A stretch of DNA of 64,000 nt from Closterium sp. Naga37s-1 (lineage: Eukaryota > Streptophyta > Zygnematophyceae > Desmidiales > Closteriaceae): positions 1,364,001-1,428,000 of the forward strand of contig CANJKZ010000142.1 in the NCBI GenBank assembly GCA_947471745.1, given 5' to 3'. The notes beneath the pieces are model-generated. The model searched no databases. It saw nothing but the letters and a program-made list of their open reading frames with translations, and was not told the origin of the DNA. Positions within the stretch are counted from its first letter, which is position 1. Every line of letters begins with the position of its first letter. Below are positions 34,356-45,490 of this stretch, piece after piece. The translations under genes and the position numbers were made by a program.

Positions 34356-34497
34356 TGTCAAAACTAGTAGCAGAAACAAGAATGAAGAAAGGAGTGGTTT
34401 CACTAGCAAGCAGTTGGATACATATAGCAAAAGGTAATTGGGATGTACTCACTATGGAGTACCCCACTGCAGGCTAGACAATTATAACATTCTGACA
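34356..34497 (-). repeat. E4 5' LTR
   Basis: 142 bp. The primer site lies directly left of it on the plus strand (34341-34355, reverse complement of TGGTTTCAGAGCAGG). Confidence 0.9.
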
Positions 34498-34502
34498 AAT
34501 AG
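34498..34502. repeat. E4 target site duplication, right copy (AATAG)
   Basis: Identical to 33006-33010. Confidence 0.92.
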
Positions 34503-35257
34503 TAATTAGTCGCTCGTAGAGGCTGTCAGGCTGTCAGGCTCTCAGACTGCGAAATAAGGTGTGAAGTGCATCAAAGTAAGACCAGGATACCTCTACCAGA
34601 TAACTAGATAATTCCAGCGGCCCGGGAATGTCGAAATCAAGCCAGCAAGTATGTGACACAAGCCTTGATATTGAAACCTTAATCTGTCACCCTCTTCCAA
34701 CCTAACCGTCTTCTTTCACAAGAGTATTAGCTCGACGCGTAATTTTGCATTCTGAATGCTTCCTGCATCATTTCGTTCTTTCTCTCTCTTTCAAGTCCTG
34801 TGCTTCATGCCAGAGCGCATGGGGTCGTGAGTCAGTGAGGGCTCCGCCGTGCTTTGTCGAGCGGAGTGAGCTATCGTCGCAACTGGGGAAAACATGACTG
34901 TACACTGTGCTATGCAATCACAGCCATACAACATGATGCTCAACCCCTGCACGCGAATTTGCCCTGCACCGGATGGAAACTCTGCACCCGTGTTTTTTTC
35001 CCAGCCAGTTGCACCCACGTTACAAGCACGTAGCGCAAGGTGCAGTAGTTCTGAATCAATAGTAACGAACAGACCGAAGTCAAACTGAAGAGACTGAAGT
35101 CAAAATGTCAACGGATAAGTTACAATTATTTTATAAGCACCTGGCGAATCCTTTTTTGCTAGCTGCGAATTGGTGAAACTTATGCAAAAATGCAAAACAG
35201 CTTAAGCGCCCCCTTCAAAACGCAACCGGGAGTGGCTCAAACGAGCATCATATAGTC
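34503..35257. other. Spacer between the inverted elements E4 and E5
   Basis: About 755 bp of AT-richer sequence with only short open frames and no recognisable family. It would be the loop if E4 and E5 transcripts folded on each other. Confidence 0.5.
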
Positions 35258-35262
35258 GACTC
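35258..35262. repeat. E5 target site duplication, left copy (GACTC)
   Basis: GACTC recurs at 36689-36693. Confidence 0.92.
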
Positions 35263-35404
35263 TGTCAGAATGTTATTATTGTCTAGCCTACAGTGGGGTA
35301 CTCTATAGCGAGTACAACCCAATTAGGGTTTCCTATATGTATGCCAACTGCTGCTAGTGCAAACCCTCCTTTCTTCATTCTTGTTTCTGCTGCTGGTTCT
35401 GACA
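35263..35404 (+). repeat. E5 5' LTR
   Basis: 142 bp, TGTCAGAATG...GGTTCTGACA. Confidence 0.92.
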
Positions 35405-36546
35405 TGGTTTCAGAGCAGGTCGATCCCCTTGGGTCGATCCTGTGGGTGGGCCCCACCCGATGCTTCCCTGCTCTACTGCTGTCGCGCGCCCCTGGCGCGT
35501 GACCCTTTCTTCCTGCCGCGCGCCCGGAGCGCGCGGCGTTTTTCATCCCGCCGTGCGCTCGGGGCGCGCGGCGGTTTTCTGCCCGCCGTGCGCCCCGAGG
35601 CGCGCGGCAGTTTTCTACCCCGTGGATCCGCGCGCGCCCCCCCCCCCCCCCCCCCCCCCCCGCCATCCCGTCGCCAGTCGTGGCGCCTTCTCCCGTCGCC
35701 CGTCGTGGCGTCGCGGGGGCCGCGCGTCCCCCTCATCCCGTCGCCCGTCGAGGCGCCTCGGGGGCCGCGCGTCCCCCCCCCCCCCCCCCTTCCGTCGCCC
35801 GTCGTGGCGCCACGGGGGCCGCGCGTCCCCCCCCCCCCCCGTTCGCGTCGTCACGTCGCGACGCCCTGGGGAGTCGCGCGCGGCCCCTCACTGCCCCGTG
35901 GTGGCGCCCTGGGGGCCGCGCGCCCTCCCCCTCGCCGTCCCCCACGCTCCTACCCCGTGCCACCCGTTTTAGGGTTTGGGGGTGAGGAGTGTGGGGGTGG
36001 CGGTTGTGGGGGTGCCGGTTGTGTGCGCCGTCCCCTACTCCTCCTCCTCCTCCGTCTCCCGCTGCTGCATCTGCCGCTGAGGGGGGTGGGTGTGTGGGAG
36101 CCGAAGGAGTGGAACTGGGGGGTGCCGAGGGAGTGGAGTTAGGGGTGAAGCAGGGGGTGTGTGTCAAGGGGGTGGGACTGTTTGGGGAGGCTGAGAGGAG
36201 GCTGCCGTCTTGTCGTCCGCAGCACCTGTAGTCCGGGGCGCTGTCCTGGTAGCCCAGAGAGCCTGCTGCGCCTGTCGCCCGTGGGTCCGTTGCTCCTGCC
36301 GCTCCTCGTAGCCGCCGAGCCAGTTACTCCAGTAGTCCGGGGCGCTGTCCCGGTAGCCACTGTGCCAGCCGCTCCTGTTGCCCGTGTGACTGCAGCTTCA
36401 GCCGTCGTCTCCCATCTTCTCTCCTCTCACAGTCCCTCCTCCTCCTCACTTGCCCGCTGTGACTACCACTAGCTTTGCTTATAATTGTGAAATACTGCTA
36501 TGCCTGCTCATTGTGCTGATTACACCCCACTTTGGCTATGGGGGTG

Positions 36547-36688
36547 TGTCAGAATGTTATTATTGTCTAGCCTGCAGTGGGGTACTCTATAGCGAGTATA
36601 ACCCAATTAGGGTTTCCTATATGTATGCCAACTGCTGCTAGTGCAAACCCTCCTTTCTTCATTCTTGTTTCTGCTGCTAGTTCTGACA
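36547..36688 (+). repeat. E5 3' LTR
   Basis: 142 bp; three substitutions relative to the 5' LTR. Confidence 0.92.
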
Positions 36689-36693
36689 GACTC
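36689..36693. repeat. E5 target site duplication, right copy (GACTC)
   Basis: Identical to 35258-35262. Confidence 0.92.
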
Positions 36694-37064
36694 CTTGCCT
36701 GATAAGAGAAAAATAGCCGACGCAACAGCGCGGGTGGCGTGGTCCAGCAGACGGTTTGAGATCCTTAGAGTGTATTTTGGAGTGTATTGTAAACTTAAAA
36801 AAAAAAAAAAACGACTTGTAGTCGACTATCCCAATAAATTTCCTTTTTCCCTTTTAATCTTTTCCTTCTTTTTTCACATCAAGCACATGGACGAACACAG
36901 TTCGACTGCCGAAGGTCGACATTATACAGTAAATCCCGAGTCGCGCCTACGTTAGGTAAGTTACTTGGTCTATAAAAAGGAGTTCGTGATCGAATCCGAC
37001 TTCGATAACTCGTTACGATACAGTTTGTATCTGTCGCAATTTTTACTGCTGCTTCGTGCGTGAG
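36694..37064. other. Short unassigned stretch with an A15 run
   Basis: Contains an A-run near 36800, a TATAAAAAG box near 36972 and palindromic GTCGAC words. No gene is recognised. Confidence 0.4.
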
Positions 37065-37069
37065 CAGAG

Positions 37070-37201
37070 TGTCAAATTGCATCAGTTATCTCTAGGCTGT
37101 AGTGGGGCATATTCCAAGGAGTACAACACTTTAGGGTTGCATCCTAGTACTTTTACTCATGCTTGCTCCTTAGTCAATCATTCCTACGTGCTCATCTGAC
37201 A
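37070..37201 (+). repeat. E6 5' LTR
   Basis: 132 bp starting TGTCAAATTG and ending CATCTGACA. It contains the shared GGCTGTAGTGGGGC block; the end is fixed by the adjacent primer site. Confidence 0.82.
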
Positions 37202-37259
37202 TGGTATTCAGAGCAGGTCCATCCGTAGGACCGATCCGTTAGGACCCACCGCTAGTTTC

Positions 37260-38130
37260 GAACTGCCCAGCGCTATCGCACTGCCCTGCCCCGCGCTGTC
37301 CCGCCACGCGCTGCCCTGCTGCCGTGCGTGCTGCGCCGCTGCCCGCGCCGCCCTACTCGCCGCGCGCTGCCCTACCCTGCACCCCGCGCTCTGCCCTGCT
37401 CGCCGCGTGCTGCCCAACTCGTCGCGCGCTGCCCTGCTCGCCGCACGCTGCCCTGCTCGTCGTGCGCTGCCTTGCACGACGCGTGCTGCCCTGCTCTTCG
37501 CGCGCTGCCCTGCTCGCCGTGCGCAACCCTAAACTCGCTGCGCGCTGCCCTAAACTCGCCGCGCGCTGCCCTGCTCGTCGCGCGCTGCCTTGCTCGACGC
37601 GCGCTGCCCTGCTCGCAGTGCGCTGCCTTGCTCACCGCGCGCTGCCCTGCGCGCTGCTCTGCCCGCACGCGCGCTGCCTACGCGTGCCCTGCCCGCACGC
37701 GCGCTGCCTGCGTGCGCCCTGCCCGCACGCGCGCCGCCTACGTGCGCCCTGCCCGCACGCGCGCTGCCCTGCCCTGCAACCTGCGCGCTGCCCTGCCCTG
37801 CAGCCCGCGCATCGACCTGCCCTGCAGCCCGCGCGCCGCCCTGCCTTGCAGCTCGCGCGCCGCTCTGCCCTGCAGCCCGCGCGTCGCCCTGCCCTGCGGC
37901 TTGCGTGCCGCCCTGCTCTGCAGCCCGCGCGTCGCCCTGCTCTGCAGCCCGCGCGTCGCCCTGCCCTGCTGCTCGCGCGCTGCCCTGCCCTGCAACCCGC
38001 ACGACCTACTGGCCTCCTCAGCCACTCCAACAGTCGCTCCTGCTGTTGCAACCATAGCGACTGCGGCTACTGCTACAGCTGCAGCTACTTCACCTGCAAC
38101 TGACGCCCTTGCGCCGCTGCTCGTGACTGC
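37260..38130. repeat. GC-rich minisatellite leader of E6
   Basis: Repeats of the type CTGCCCTGCTCGCCGCGCG and CTGCAGCCCGCGCGTCGCC. Large overlapping open frames on both strands here are composition artefacts. Confidence 0.8.
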
Positions 38131-40379
38131 CTCTGCCTGTCATGGCCACTATCACGGTCGTAGCAGCGTCTGGGGGAGGACAGCAGCAGCAGCGTCAGCC
38201 GGAGACTCTATCGCCGCAGCAGCTTCGCGAGTGGGTTATTCGGCGAGGCCGCTCTGGTCCTGGAGCTTGGGATTACCTGTATACTAGAGGTACTGGACAG
38301 CAGCGGCATCAGTGTCAGAGACGCGTCTCTGGTAGTGTCAGTGCTGCTGCTCTAGGTGCTAGTTAGTCCGCTGCCGCTAGTGAGTTCGCCACTAATGATT
38401 GTGCTGAATTAGCTGAGGCCCTGCACACTTTCACACGTGACGCTGGCGCGTCTCGTTGCTTCTTTCGTGATTGCACCACTGTCACACCACTAGCTGCACC
38501 GGTTCTAGTCTCACTGGCTGACCCCTCTGGGGGCCCCATCATTGCACGAGCCTCCATTGTCCTCCCGTGTCCAGCAGTCCCCTCCGGCTCTCTTTTAGGC
38601 CTCCACCTCCACTCGTTCTCGACTAACTTGGTGAGCAACACAGTCCTTCAAGATGATTGGGTTGATACCTTTATCCCTGGAGGGCAGCGTGTGGCGATTT
38701 GTACGTGCTCCCGGACTGGAAGTCACCTTGCTATGTTCACTCGGCAGCCTGGGACCAGTCTGTACACCCTGACTACTGCGTCTGCACAGGTGGCTGCGTC
38801 AGGTCAGGCGGCTGTGTCGAGTCAGGGGTCTGCGTCTGGTCAGTTTGCTGCGTCGTGCTCGTGTCGGGTACTCTCCCACCAGACTCTTCTCTGGCACCAC
38901 CGACTCGGTCACCCCTCTCTGCCGCGTCTCCACAGCATGCACTCCCATCTCCTTGTCTCTGGCTTCCCAGGTCCCTGCTCCCCCTCCCGCACTCGCCTGC
39001 CCCGCCGTGCCTTCCCTGCATCGAGGGGCGGCAGCGTGCCGCTCCTCACTGCTCCTCGTTTCCTCCGACCTCTGCTCCCCTTCATGCTCTCCACATGGAC
39101 GTATGGGGCCCGGCCTCCGTCAGTGGGACGGACCAGGAGCGCTACTTCTTGCTGGTCGTTGACGACTACATGCGCTACACCACGGTCTTCCCCTTGCGGA
39201 GCAAGGCGGACGTCAGTGGTGTTTTGATCCCCTGTATCAGCGCTACTCGTCTCCAGCTGCGCGAGCGGTTTCGGCAGGACTTTCCAGTCCTGCGTCTGCA
39301 ATCTGACAGGGGCGGTGAGTTCTCTTCCGGCCTCCTTGCGGAGTTCTGTCTTGCCGAGGGCATTATCCAGTCCTTCACGCTTCCGGCCTCACTGCAGCAG
39401 AATGGGATTGCTGAGCGTCGCATTGGCTTGATCATGGAGGTTGCTTGTACCTCCATGATCCATGCGGTCCGATACGCTGCGCATCAGCTCAACCTCTGGC
39501 CCCGTGTCTCTTTGCCAGAGTCCTCGCCCACACTACGTTGGACGGGAAAGGTTCGCGATGCGTCGGCGTTTCGGGTCTGGGGCGCGCTCTCCCTTGTCCG
39601 CGATACCACCGCGAGCAAGCTCTCTCCTCGCACTCTCCGCTGCGTCTTTCTTGGCTTCCCCACAGACGCCCCGCCGTGGCAGTTTTACTACCCTCGCACG
39701 CGTCGAGTCCTGTCCTCCCATGACGTCACCTTTGACGAGTCGGTCTGTTTTTACAGGCTCCACCCGCACGCGTCCCACCCGGTCCCCCTGGCGCCCCTTT
39801 TCCTGGTTCCATTCCCCCCCCCGGTAGACCCCCTCCCTCCACAGGGTCCTGCTCCCTCAGGTGTGTCTCAGGTAGACCCACCCCCCTTGGTTGAGCCTCT
39901 GGAGATCTCTTCTGACTCCTCTGGCCCCGCTGAGGGGGGTGACCCAGCTGCTGACGACACGGCGGCAACTCGCCGCTCTCCACGCTTAAAGACCCCACCT
40001 GGTTTTCCGCCTCGACCATCTTCGCCGCCTTTGCAGCATGTAGCTGTGGACACTGGTGCTGCTCGGGGTGGTGACACTGAGGGTGAGGGTTCTGGAGGTG
40101 CTGAGACTGGGGGTGCTGGTCCTGGGGTTGCTGGTCCTGGGGGTGCTGAGACTGAGGGTGAGGGTTCTGGGGGTGCTGACTCTGGGGGTGCTGACTCTGG
40201 GGGTGCTGCGAGTCCTAGTGGTGGTGGGGCCGTGGTTGCTCCTACTTCAGGTCCTGGCGTTGGACAGCAGCAGCCGCCTAGTCGACTCGAGACGCCCTCA
40301 CCGCAGCAGCTTCGTGAGTGGGTCGTTAGTCGAGGCCGCTCTGGTGTTGGAGCTTGGAGTTTCCTAGACGCTGGAGCTG

Positions 40380-41030
40380 CTGGTGCTGGAGGTACTGCTG
40401 GAGGTGCTGGAGGTGCTGGAGCTGCTGGTGCTGGAGGTATTGGAGGTACTACTAGTGCCGGAGGCGCTGGAGCTGGAGGTACTGGAGGTCCTGGAGGTGC
40501 TGGAGCTGCTGGTCCTGGATGTGCTCGTACTAGAGGTGCTGGAGCTGCCGGAGATGGTGGTGCTGCTGGTGCTGGAGGTGCTGGAGGTGCTGCTGGTGCC
40601 GGAGGTACTAGAGCTGCTGGTGCTGGAGGTACTGCTGGAGGTGCTGGAGGTGTTGGAGCTGCTGGTGCTGGAGGTGCTGGAGGTACTACTGGTGCCGGAG
40701 GCGCTGGAGCTGGAGGTACTCGAGGTCCTGGAGGTGCTGGAGCTGCTGGTTCTTGAGGTGCTCGTCCTGGAGGTGCTGGAGCTGCCGGAGCTGGTGGTGC
40801 TGCTGGTGCTGCTGGTGCTGGAGGTCCTGGAGCTGGAGGTACTGGAGGTACTGGAGCTGCTGGTGCTAGAGGTACTGCTGGAGGTGCTGCAGGTGCTGGA
40901 GCTGCTGGTGTTAGAGGTGCTGGAGGTACTGCTGGAGGAGCTGCTGGTGCTGGAGGTGCTGGAGGCGCTGGAGCTACTGGTGCTGGAGATGCTGGAGCTG
41001 CTGGTGGTACGGGTGCTGCACCGAGCCGAC
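40380..41030. repeat. GGTGCTGGAGCTGCT-type minisatellite (E6 linker)
   Basis: About 650 bp of 9-15 bp units coding Gly/Ala/Thr on the plus strand and Ser/Thr on the minus strand; the long open frames on both strands follow from the repeat. Confidence 0.85.
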
Positions 41031-41972
41031 CGTTTTTCTACCCGCAGCCACATTCGTCCATACCACCGCCTGGCTCGGCCCTTCGCCAGGTTCTTAGTCT
41101 CTCGTCTTCCACTTGCCTCACTCCACCTCTCCCGTGTCCACCGACAGATCAGTTCCAGCCATAGCTACTGCCTGGCTCCCCACTTCCTGCTCCTGCTCCT
41201 CACACTGAGGTGACTGGGTCCCTGACTGAGCGTCGTGAGCCTAAGACTCGTGCTTCCACACCAGTTCATGCTCGTCGTGTCTCCCATCCTCGTCCTCCTG
41301 CTGTCCCAGGCACTCACGTTATGGCACTTCGTTCTTCCTCCGTTCCACAGCGTGTTCCTCTGCCGTCACCTCCGACGTCCTCTCCTCCTGACGTTCCTGA
41401 CCCTGACTCTGACCTTAGTCGTGATGCTGGTCCTACTGTCACTCGTCTCCTCGCCACTGTTGTCACTGAACCTTCCTTTGAGTCTACTGCTGCGTTTGCC
41501 CTAGTCACTGAGCTAGTCGACTTTGCTGCACGAGGAGATCTGGCTGCGCCGCCCACCTGGCTTCACTGGGTCGTTTCCTGCGGGTACCCAGTGGAGCCTC
41601 CGGCAGCCAGTCTACGGTCTCCGCCAGGCGCCCCGCAAGTGGCACGACACACTGAGGACGACACTTGGGGCTCTTGGGTTTGCTCCTTCCTTTGCTGACC
41701 CGTCGCTGTTTCTACGCACCGACACTACTCTGCCGCTGTTCTACGTTCTCGTGTACGTCGACGACTTGGTTTTTGCTACTGCTGACACTGAAGCACTGGC
41801 CCTAGTAAAGGCGGAGCTGCAGAAGAGACACACCTGCACTGACCTGGATGAGCTGCGGAACTATCTTGGCTTGCATATCACCCGGGACAGAGCACGACGC
41901 ACCATCACCCTGACTCAGTCACACATGGTGCAGCAGGTCCTTCAGCGCTTCGGCTTCCAGTTCTCCTCGACA

Positions 41973-41980
41973 CTGCCCAC
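41973..41980. repeat. hAT target site duplication, left copy (CTGCCCAC)
   Basis: Eight bases repeated exactly at 46127-46134; 8 bp is the hAT hallmark. Confidence 0.95.
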
Positions 41981-42628
41981 CAGGGCTAATTTTATCAGTG
42001 TAAATCACCCTGATACCCTGATAATCAGGGTGGTTTTTGGGAGTCACACTGATGGTCCAGGGTAATTTTTTTAAGAGTCAAGATTTCCCTGATGTGTCAG
42101 GGTTTACATTTAAGGCACACTGATGTCTAAAGGTTCCCGTATTCCATAACGAGTTTTACCCTGAAGCGAGTTCCATACTCCCCCCGTCCCCCCAGTTCCC
42201 CCACCCCCCCTTTCCAGAAACCCGGGATTCCCAAATTCCGATTGCCAACTGGCGAAACCGTAATTTCGGCCTTGACAACGCATGTGCTGGCTCAAAGTGG
42301 GCCACCATTGGCCAGACTTACAGTTTCTTTGTAGGCAGCGCCACCGACTCAGCCCAATTTGTTTGTCTGTCATGACAACACGACCGGGTTAGCTGGAAAC
42401 TTGGGTGAGTGCAGCAGAATGTCGGCGCCCACTAGCCCACTGGGCACCGCGTTCCTTGCACGACTGTGGGTGGCTCTGCAGTTCGTTTGCGTGCACGTTA
42501 GGAAACACATGCGCTGGGGACTGGGGGCACGAGCACAGTTGAGTTCTTACCTTTGGTAGAGAGAGACCTCACTCTCACTTGGGCTTACCATCAGAGGTAG
42601 GCGTTTCTACTGATACACACGAGCAGCC

Positions 42629-45490
42629 ATGGCTCCTACTGAGGACGTTGATGATGAAGATGCTGACGAGCCACCTAACGATGCTCCCGCGCGGACAGGC
42701 TTAGATTTCCTGCGAGGGCTGCATGCGAACCCTCCGCCTGTCTGCACTGCAGGCCCGTCATCCTGCAGCAATGAAAAGCAGCCTCCTGCTATTCCTTCTG
42801 GTTCACATGTCGGCGCGCCGGACACTGCTCCCGCCTCTGTCGGCGTCACAGAGGTTGGCGAGTCATCGTCTGCTGCCTCGAAGAAGAGGCGTCGCTACGC
42901 GCAAGCCGTTCTCCCATTCGGCACCCCCCCTGCGATACCGGCTCCGCCTCCCGCTCCCGTCGAAGCTCCCAAGCGTGTGTCTCATGAACTCACCAAAGCC
43001 GAGAAGGCAGAGGAGAAGTTTCTGAAGGCGCAGCAACTATAGATCACGCAGTGGCTGCCGAAGTTTGACTGGCTGCTGCTTGACAAGAACGAGGAGGGCC
43101 TGCCCATACTGCGATGCAGTATATGCGTGGAGCACGGCAAGGACGACATGAAATTCGGATGCAACAGAACGGGGGGACACGTCCTGCAGCTCGGATCGAT
43201 GCGATGTCACGAGCTGAGCGGCCGCCACTACGAAGCCATGAAAAGGCAGCGGACGCTCATGGCGGAGATCGAGAAGCAGAAGAGAATCGACGATTTCGCC
43301 AACACCGACAAGGAGGGCGCGCGGCTCACTCGTCTCATGCGCGGCGTGGAGTTCATCTGCGACCATGACTCCCCGATCGCGATGTTCCCGAAGCTCGTAG
43401 GGTTCCTCGCGGAAGAGGGAGTCGAAGACATCCCGCTTCAGCCCAGTAAGCCAACGTTTGTTGCTGTGTTTTGATTGCTTGGTTTCCAACTTTGTATCTG
43501 CGCATCCGTCTAATCATTTACCTTACGCACGGCTTGTGGCAAGTACGGGTTCAACGAGATGGCGTCGGCGATGGCAAAGTACCAGCGAACTCAGCAGCTG
43601 CAGCATCTTCTTGCGTCACCATTTGTGGGTTTTACCTGTGACGAGAGCACCGATCGCACGCGTGGCAAACACTTGATTGTGTTTGCCACGTTCCTCAAGA
43701 ACGGCGTATCCGTCACGGAGTTTCTGGCGCTGCTGACGGTGCATAAGTGCGATGCGTCGTCGATTTTCACCGTGCTCACTAGCCACCTGGACTCGATCGG
43801 TGTGGACATCAAGCGGGTGGCCGGCATCGGCACCGACGGTGCTTTTGTGATGACGAGGGATAAGAGTGGACTCGTATGCCGCTTGGGAGAGCGCGTGCCG
43901 CATCTCGTCGGATGTCACTGCGTAGCGCATCGGTAAGAGTTGCTTTGTTGTATTTGCTATTACACGCTGTAGATGCTGTTTAACAAATACTCTGGAGATT
44001 CTAATCAACCTTCTTGATCTTTTGCAGTGAGGCGCTCGTGGTCAAGGATGCAGCGAAGGCATTCCCAGACCTTAACATGATCGATGCTGCTGTGCGTGCT
44101 GTGGGAGAGATCATCTGCCGCTCCAACTTTTGGTACAAGAGGTTCAAGGAGCTGCAACAAGAGATACACCGAACCAACCTCAAACACCAAGGACTGTTCA
44201 ACGTCAGATGGCTGTCGCGGGGAGACGCTATAGCGAGGCTGTGCAGAGTTTTCGGGGCGGCGATCGTCATGATTGTGGAGTACCGGCACAAGATAGCTGC
44301 AACAGTACAAACGTTTAAATTTCACTTCTGTTTGTACTTCCTCGCAGATATTCTTGCAGAACTGAACGCACTCAACCGGTTCTTCCAGCACCGCAAGGCA
44401 AGTGTGTCCTTTAGTGTGTAAAAGATTGCTATTAAATTTTTATGTATTTTCTTACATGTTTGACGTGCCCGGTGTTGTACAGGTGGACATCACACAGGTC
44501 GCGAAAGAAGTCGACCACACGATCACCATCATCACGCACCGTTACATCCAGTACGGCGAGACATTTGGCGGCGAGAACAGCAAGCTTTTGTCCAAGTTCA
44601 TCAAAGAACACAGAGGCGAAAATCGGACGGTGGTGGTTGAAGGGGTTGACGCGGATGGGCGGCAGACAACACACAAGTTCGAGCCGAGCGAGAGACTCAT
44701 CAAGAAGCACAAGTTCGGGGGCACGCTTGGGGACTGTGAGAAGCTGTGCACGGGTTTCGCGAAGGAGATCGTCGCAAGAATGAAGTACCGCATGTGGGAC
44801 TTGGAGCAGTTGGGCGGCGCGAAGCTGTTTCAGGTTGAATCGTGGCCATCCAGGGAGGTCCAGTGCGAGTTGAAGACCCTCGAGTGGCTGGCGGCAAATG
44901 ATGAGCTGTTTGGCGGCATGCTCTCAGGTGAGGATATATTTCTTACGTGCGTTTGATTCGGCTCGCATAATGCATGTGACAGTACCACAGTACCAGACAA
45001 CCAATCCCCTTTAATTCCACCGCCCCAAACCCCATCCACATCAGGATTCGATTTCAAGGCGGCGAAGAAGGAGCTGAGGAGCTTCTGTCACATCCTGTCA
45101 CGTCATCACGCGGGGGAAGATTTCCACCAGGGTCTTCAAAGCATGTTGAAGAGCCGCGATTGGCGACGCAGCTATCCGAACCTGATGAAACTCTGGCAGG
45201 CCCTCGCTGTGCTGCCATTGAGCACAGGAGAGTGTGAGAGAGGGTTCAGTCGCCAGGACATCATCAAGAGCTGGATGCGCACATCGCTGTGCGATGCACG
45301 CCTTGGCAACCTCATGACGCTGCACATGCTCAAGTACCCATACGTCTGGCCAGACGTGGTGGAAATCTGGCGCAAGCAGAAAACCCGAAGGCCGGCGAAA
45401 TCTGTTGCGCATGCGACTCCTGTGGACCGGAAGGGGAAACAGAAAGCCCCAGAGCCAGAAGAAGAAAGTGACCACGATGAACACCCATGA
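42629..45490 (+). pseudogene. hAT transposase (multi-exon, one premature stop)
   Basis: Cut-and-paste transposase, nuclear. Exons approximately 42629-43450, 43544-43935, 44029-44400, 44483-44930 and 45045-45490, with GT-AG introns. The N-terminus has a basic patch KKRRRYAQ and a TTF/ZNF862-like zinc region (LRCSICVEHGK). RNase-H-fold motifs: FTCDESTDRT (first Asp), GIGTDGAFVMTR (second Asp), GCHCVAHR (the CxxH-type motif), NVRWLSRGD, and LPLSTGECERGFS with the catalytic Glu and hAT dimerisation helix. The tail is charged (EEESDHDEHP). TAG at 43040-43042 interrupts the first exon where CAG (QQLQITQW) is expected; otherwise the frame is open. It is close to functional but formally a pseudogene. 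Confidence 0.88.

Larger units (their letters stand above)
33011..34497 (-). mobile_element. Short non-autonomous LTR element E4
   Basis: 1487 bp in total with 142-bp LTRs, target duplication AATAG and, in element orientation, TGGTTTCAGAGCAGG after the 5' LTR. The interior is a GC-rich minisatellite (units like CCCGTCGCCCGTCGTGGCGCC) followed by a 3' domain ending in the ACACCCC-type hairpin. No protease, integrase, RT or Gag motif exists in any frame; the long open frames are Pro/Arg-rich composition artefacts. It resembles TRIM/LARD-type derivatives and needs proteins from an autonomous copia. The LTRs differ at about 6 of 142 positions. Confidence 0.88.
35263..36688 (+). mobile_element. 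Short non-autonomous LTR element E5
   Basis: 1426 bp, same family as E4 but in opposite orientation. 142-bp LTRs with three differences, target duplication GACTC, primer site TGGTTTCAGAGCAGG at 35405. The interior has a 25-C run near 35637-35661 and further C runs near 35776 and 35827 inside the GC minisatellite. The 3' domain ends in ACACCCCACTTTGGCTATGG, half of a hairpin directly before the 3' LTR. No retroelement protein motif is present. Confidence 0.9.
38142..41980 (+). pseudogene. E6 gag-pol pseudogene
   Basis: Starts at MATITVVAASGGG, near the QQQQRQPETLSPQQLREW motif, without capsid. A TAG at 38364-38366 follows. The protease motif reads RDAGAS instead of LDSGAS. Integrase: HHRLGHP near 38900, frame change near 38940, DVWGP near 39096, SDRGGEF near 39305 and NGIAERR near 39400, so the DDE residues are visible. 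Ten residues after TSMIHA are missing relative to E3. A Gly/Ala/Thr linker minisatellite (40380-41030) shifts frames. At about 41531 a deletion of roughly 580 bp joins VDFA directly to the HEEIWLRRPPGF region, removing the N-terminal half of RT. YVDD (near 41757) survives. The sequence is interrupted by hAT at 41981. Confidence 0.88.

Noticed and set aside
33577..34467. Open frames of 260-303 codons in E4, E5 and E7
   Set aside because: They begin in the LTR, read through the minisatellite, are Pro/Arg/Ala-rich and do not keep frame or length between the three elements.
36694..37064. Possible SINE (A-run, TATA box, GTTCG...GAATCC words)
   Set aside because: No convincing A and B boxes in the right spacing, no target duplication.
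37324..38287. Large overlapping frames in the E6 leader
   Set aside because: Several frames on both strands are open at once because of the CTGCCCTGCTCGCCGCGCG-type repeats; no conserved protein.
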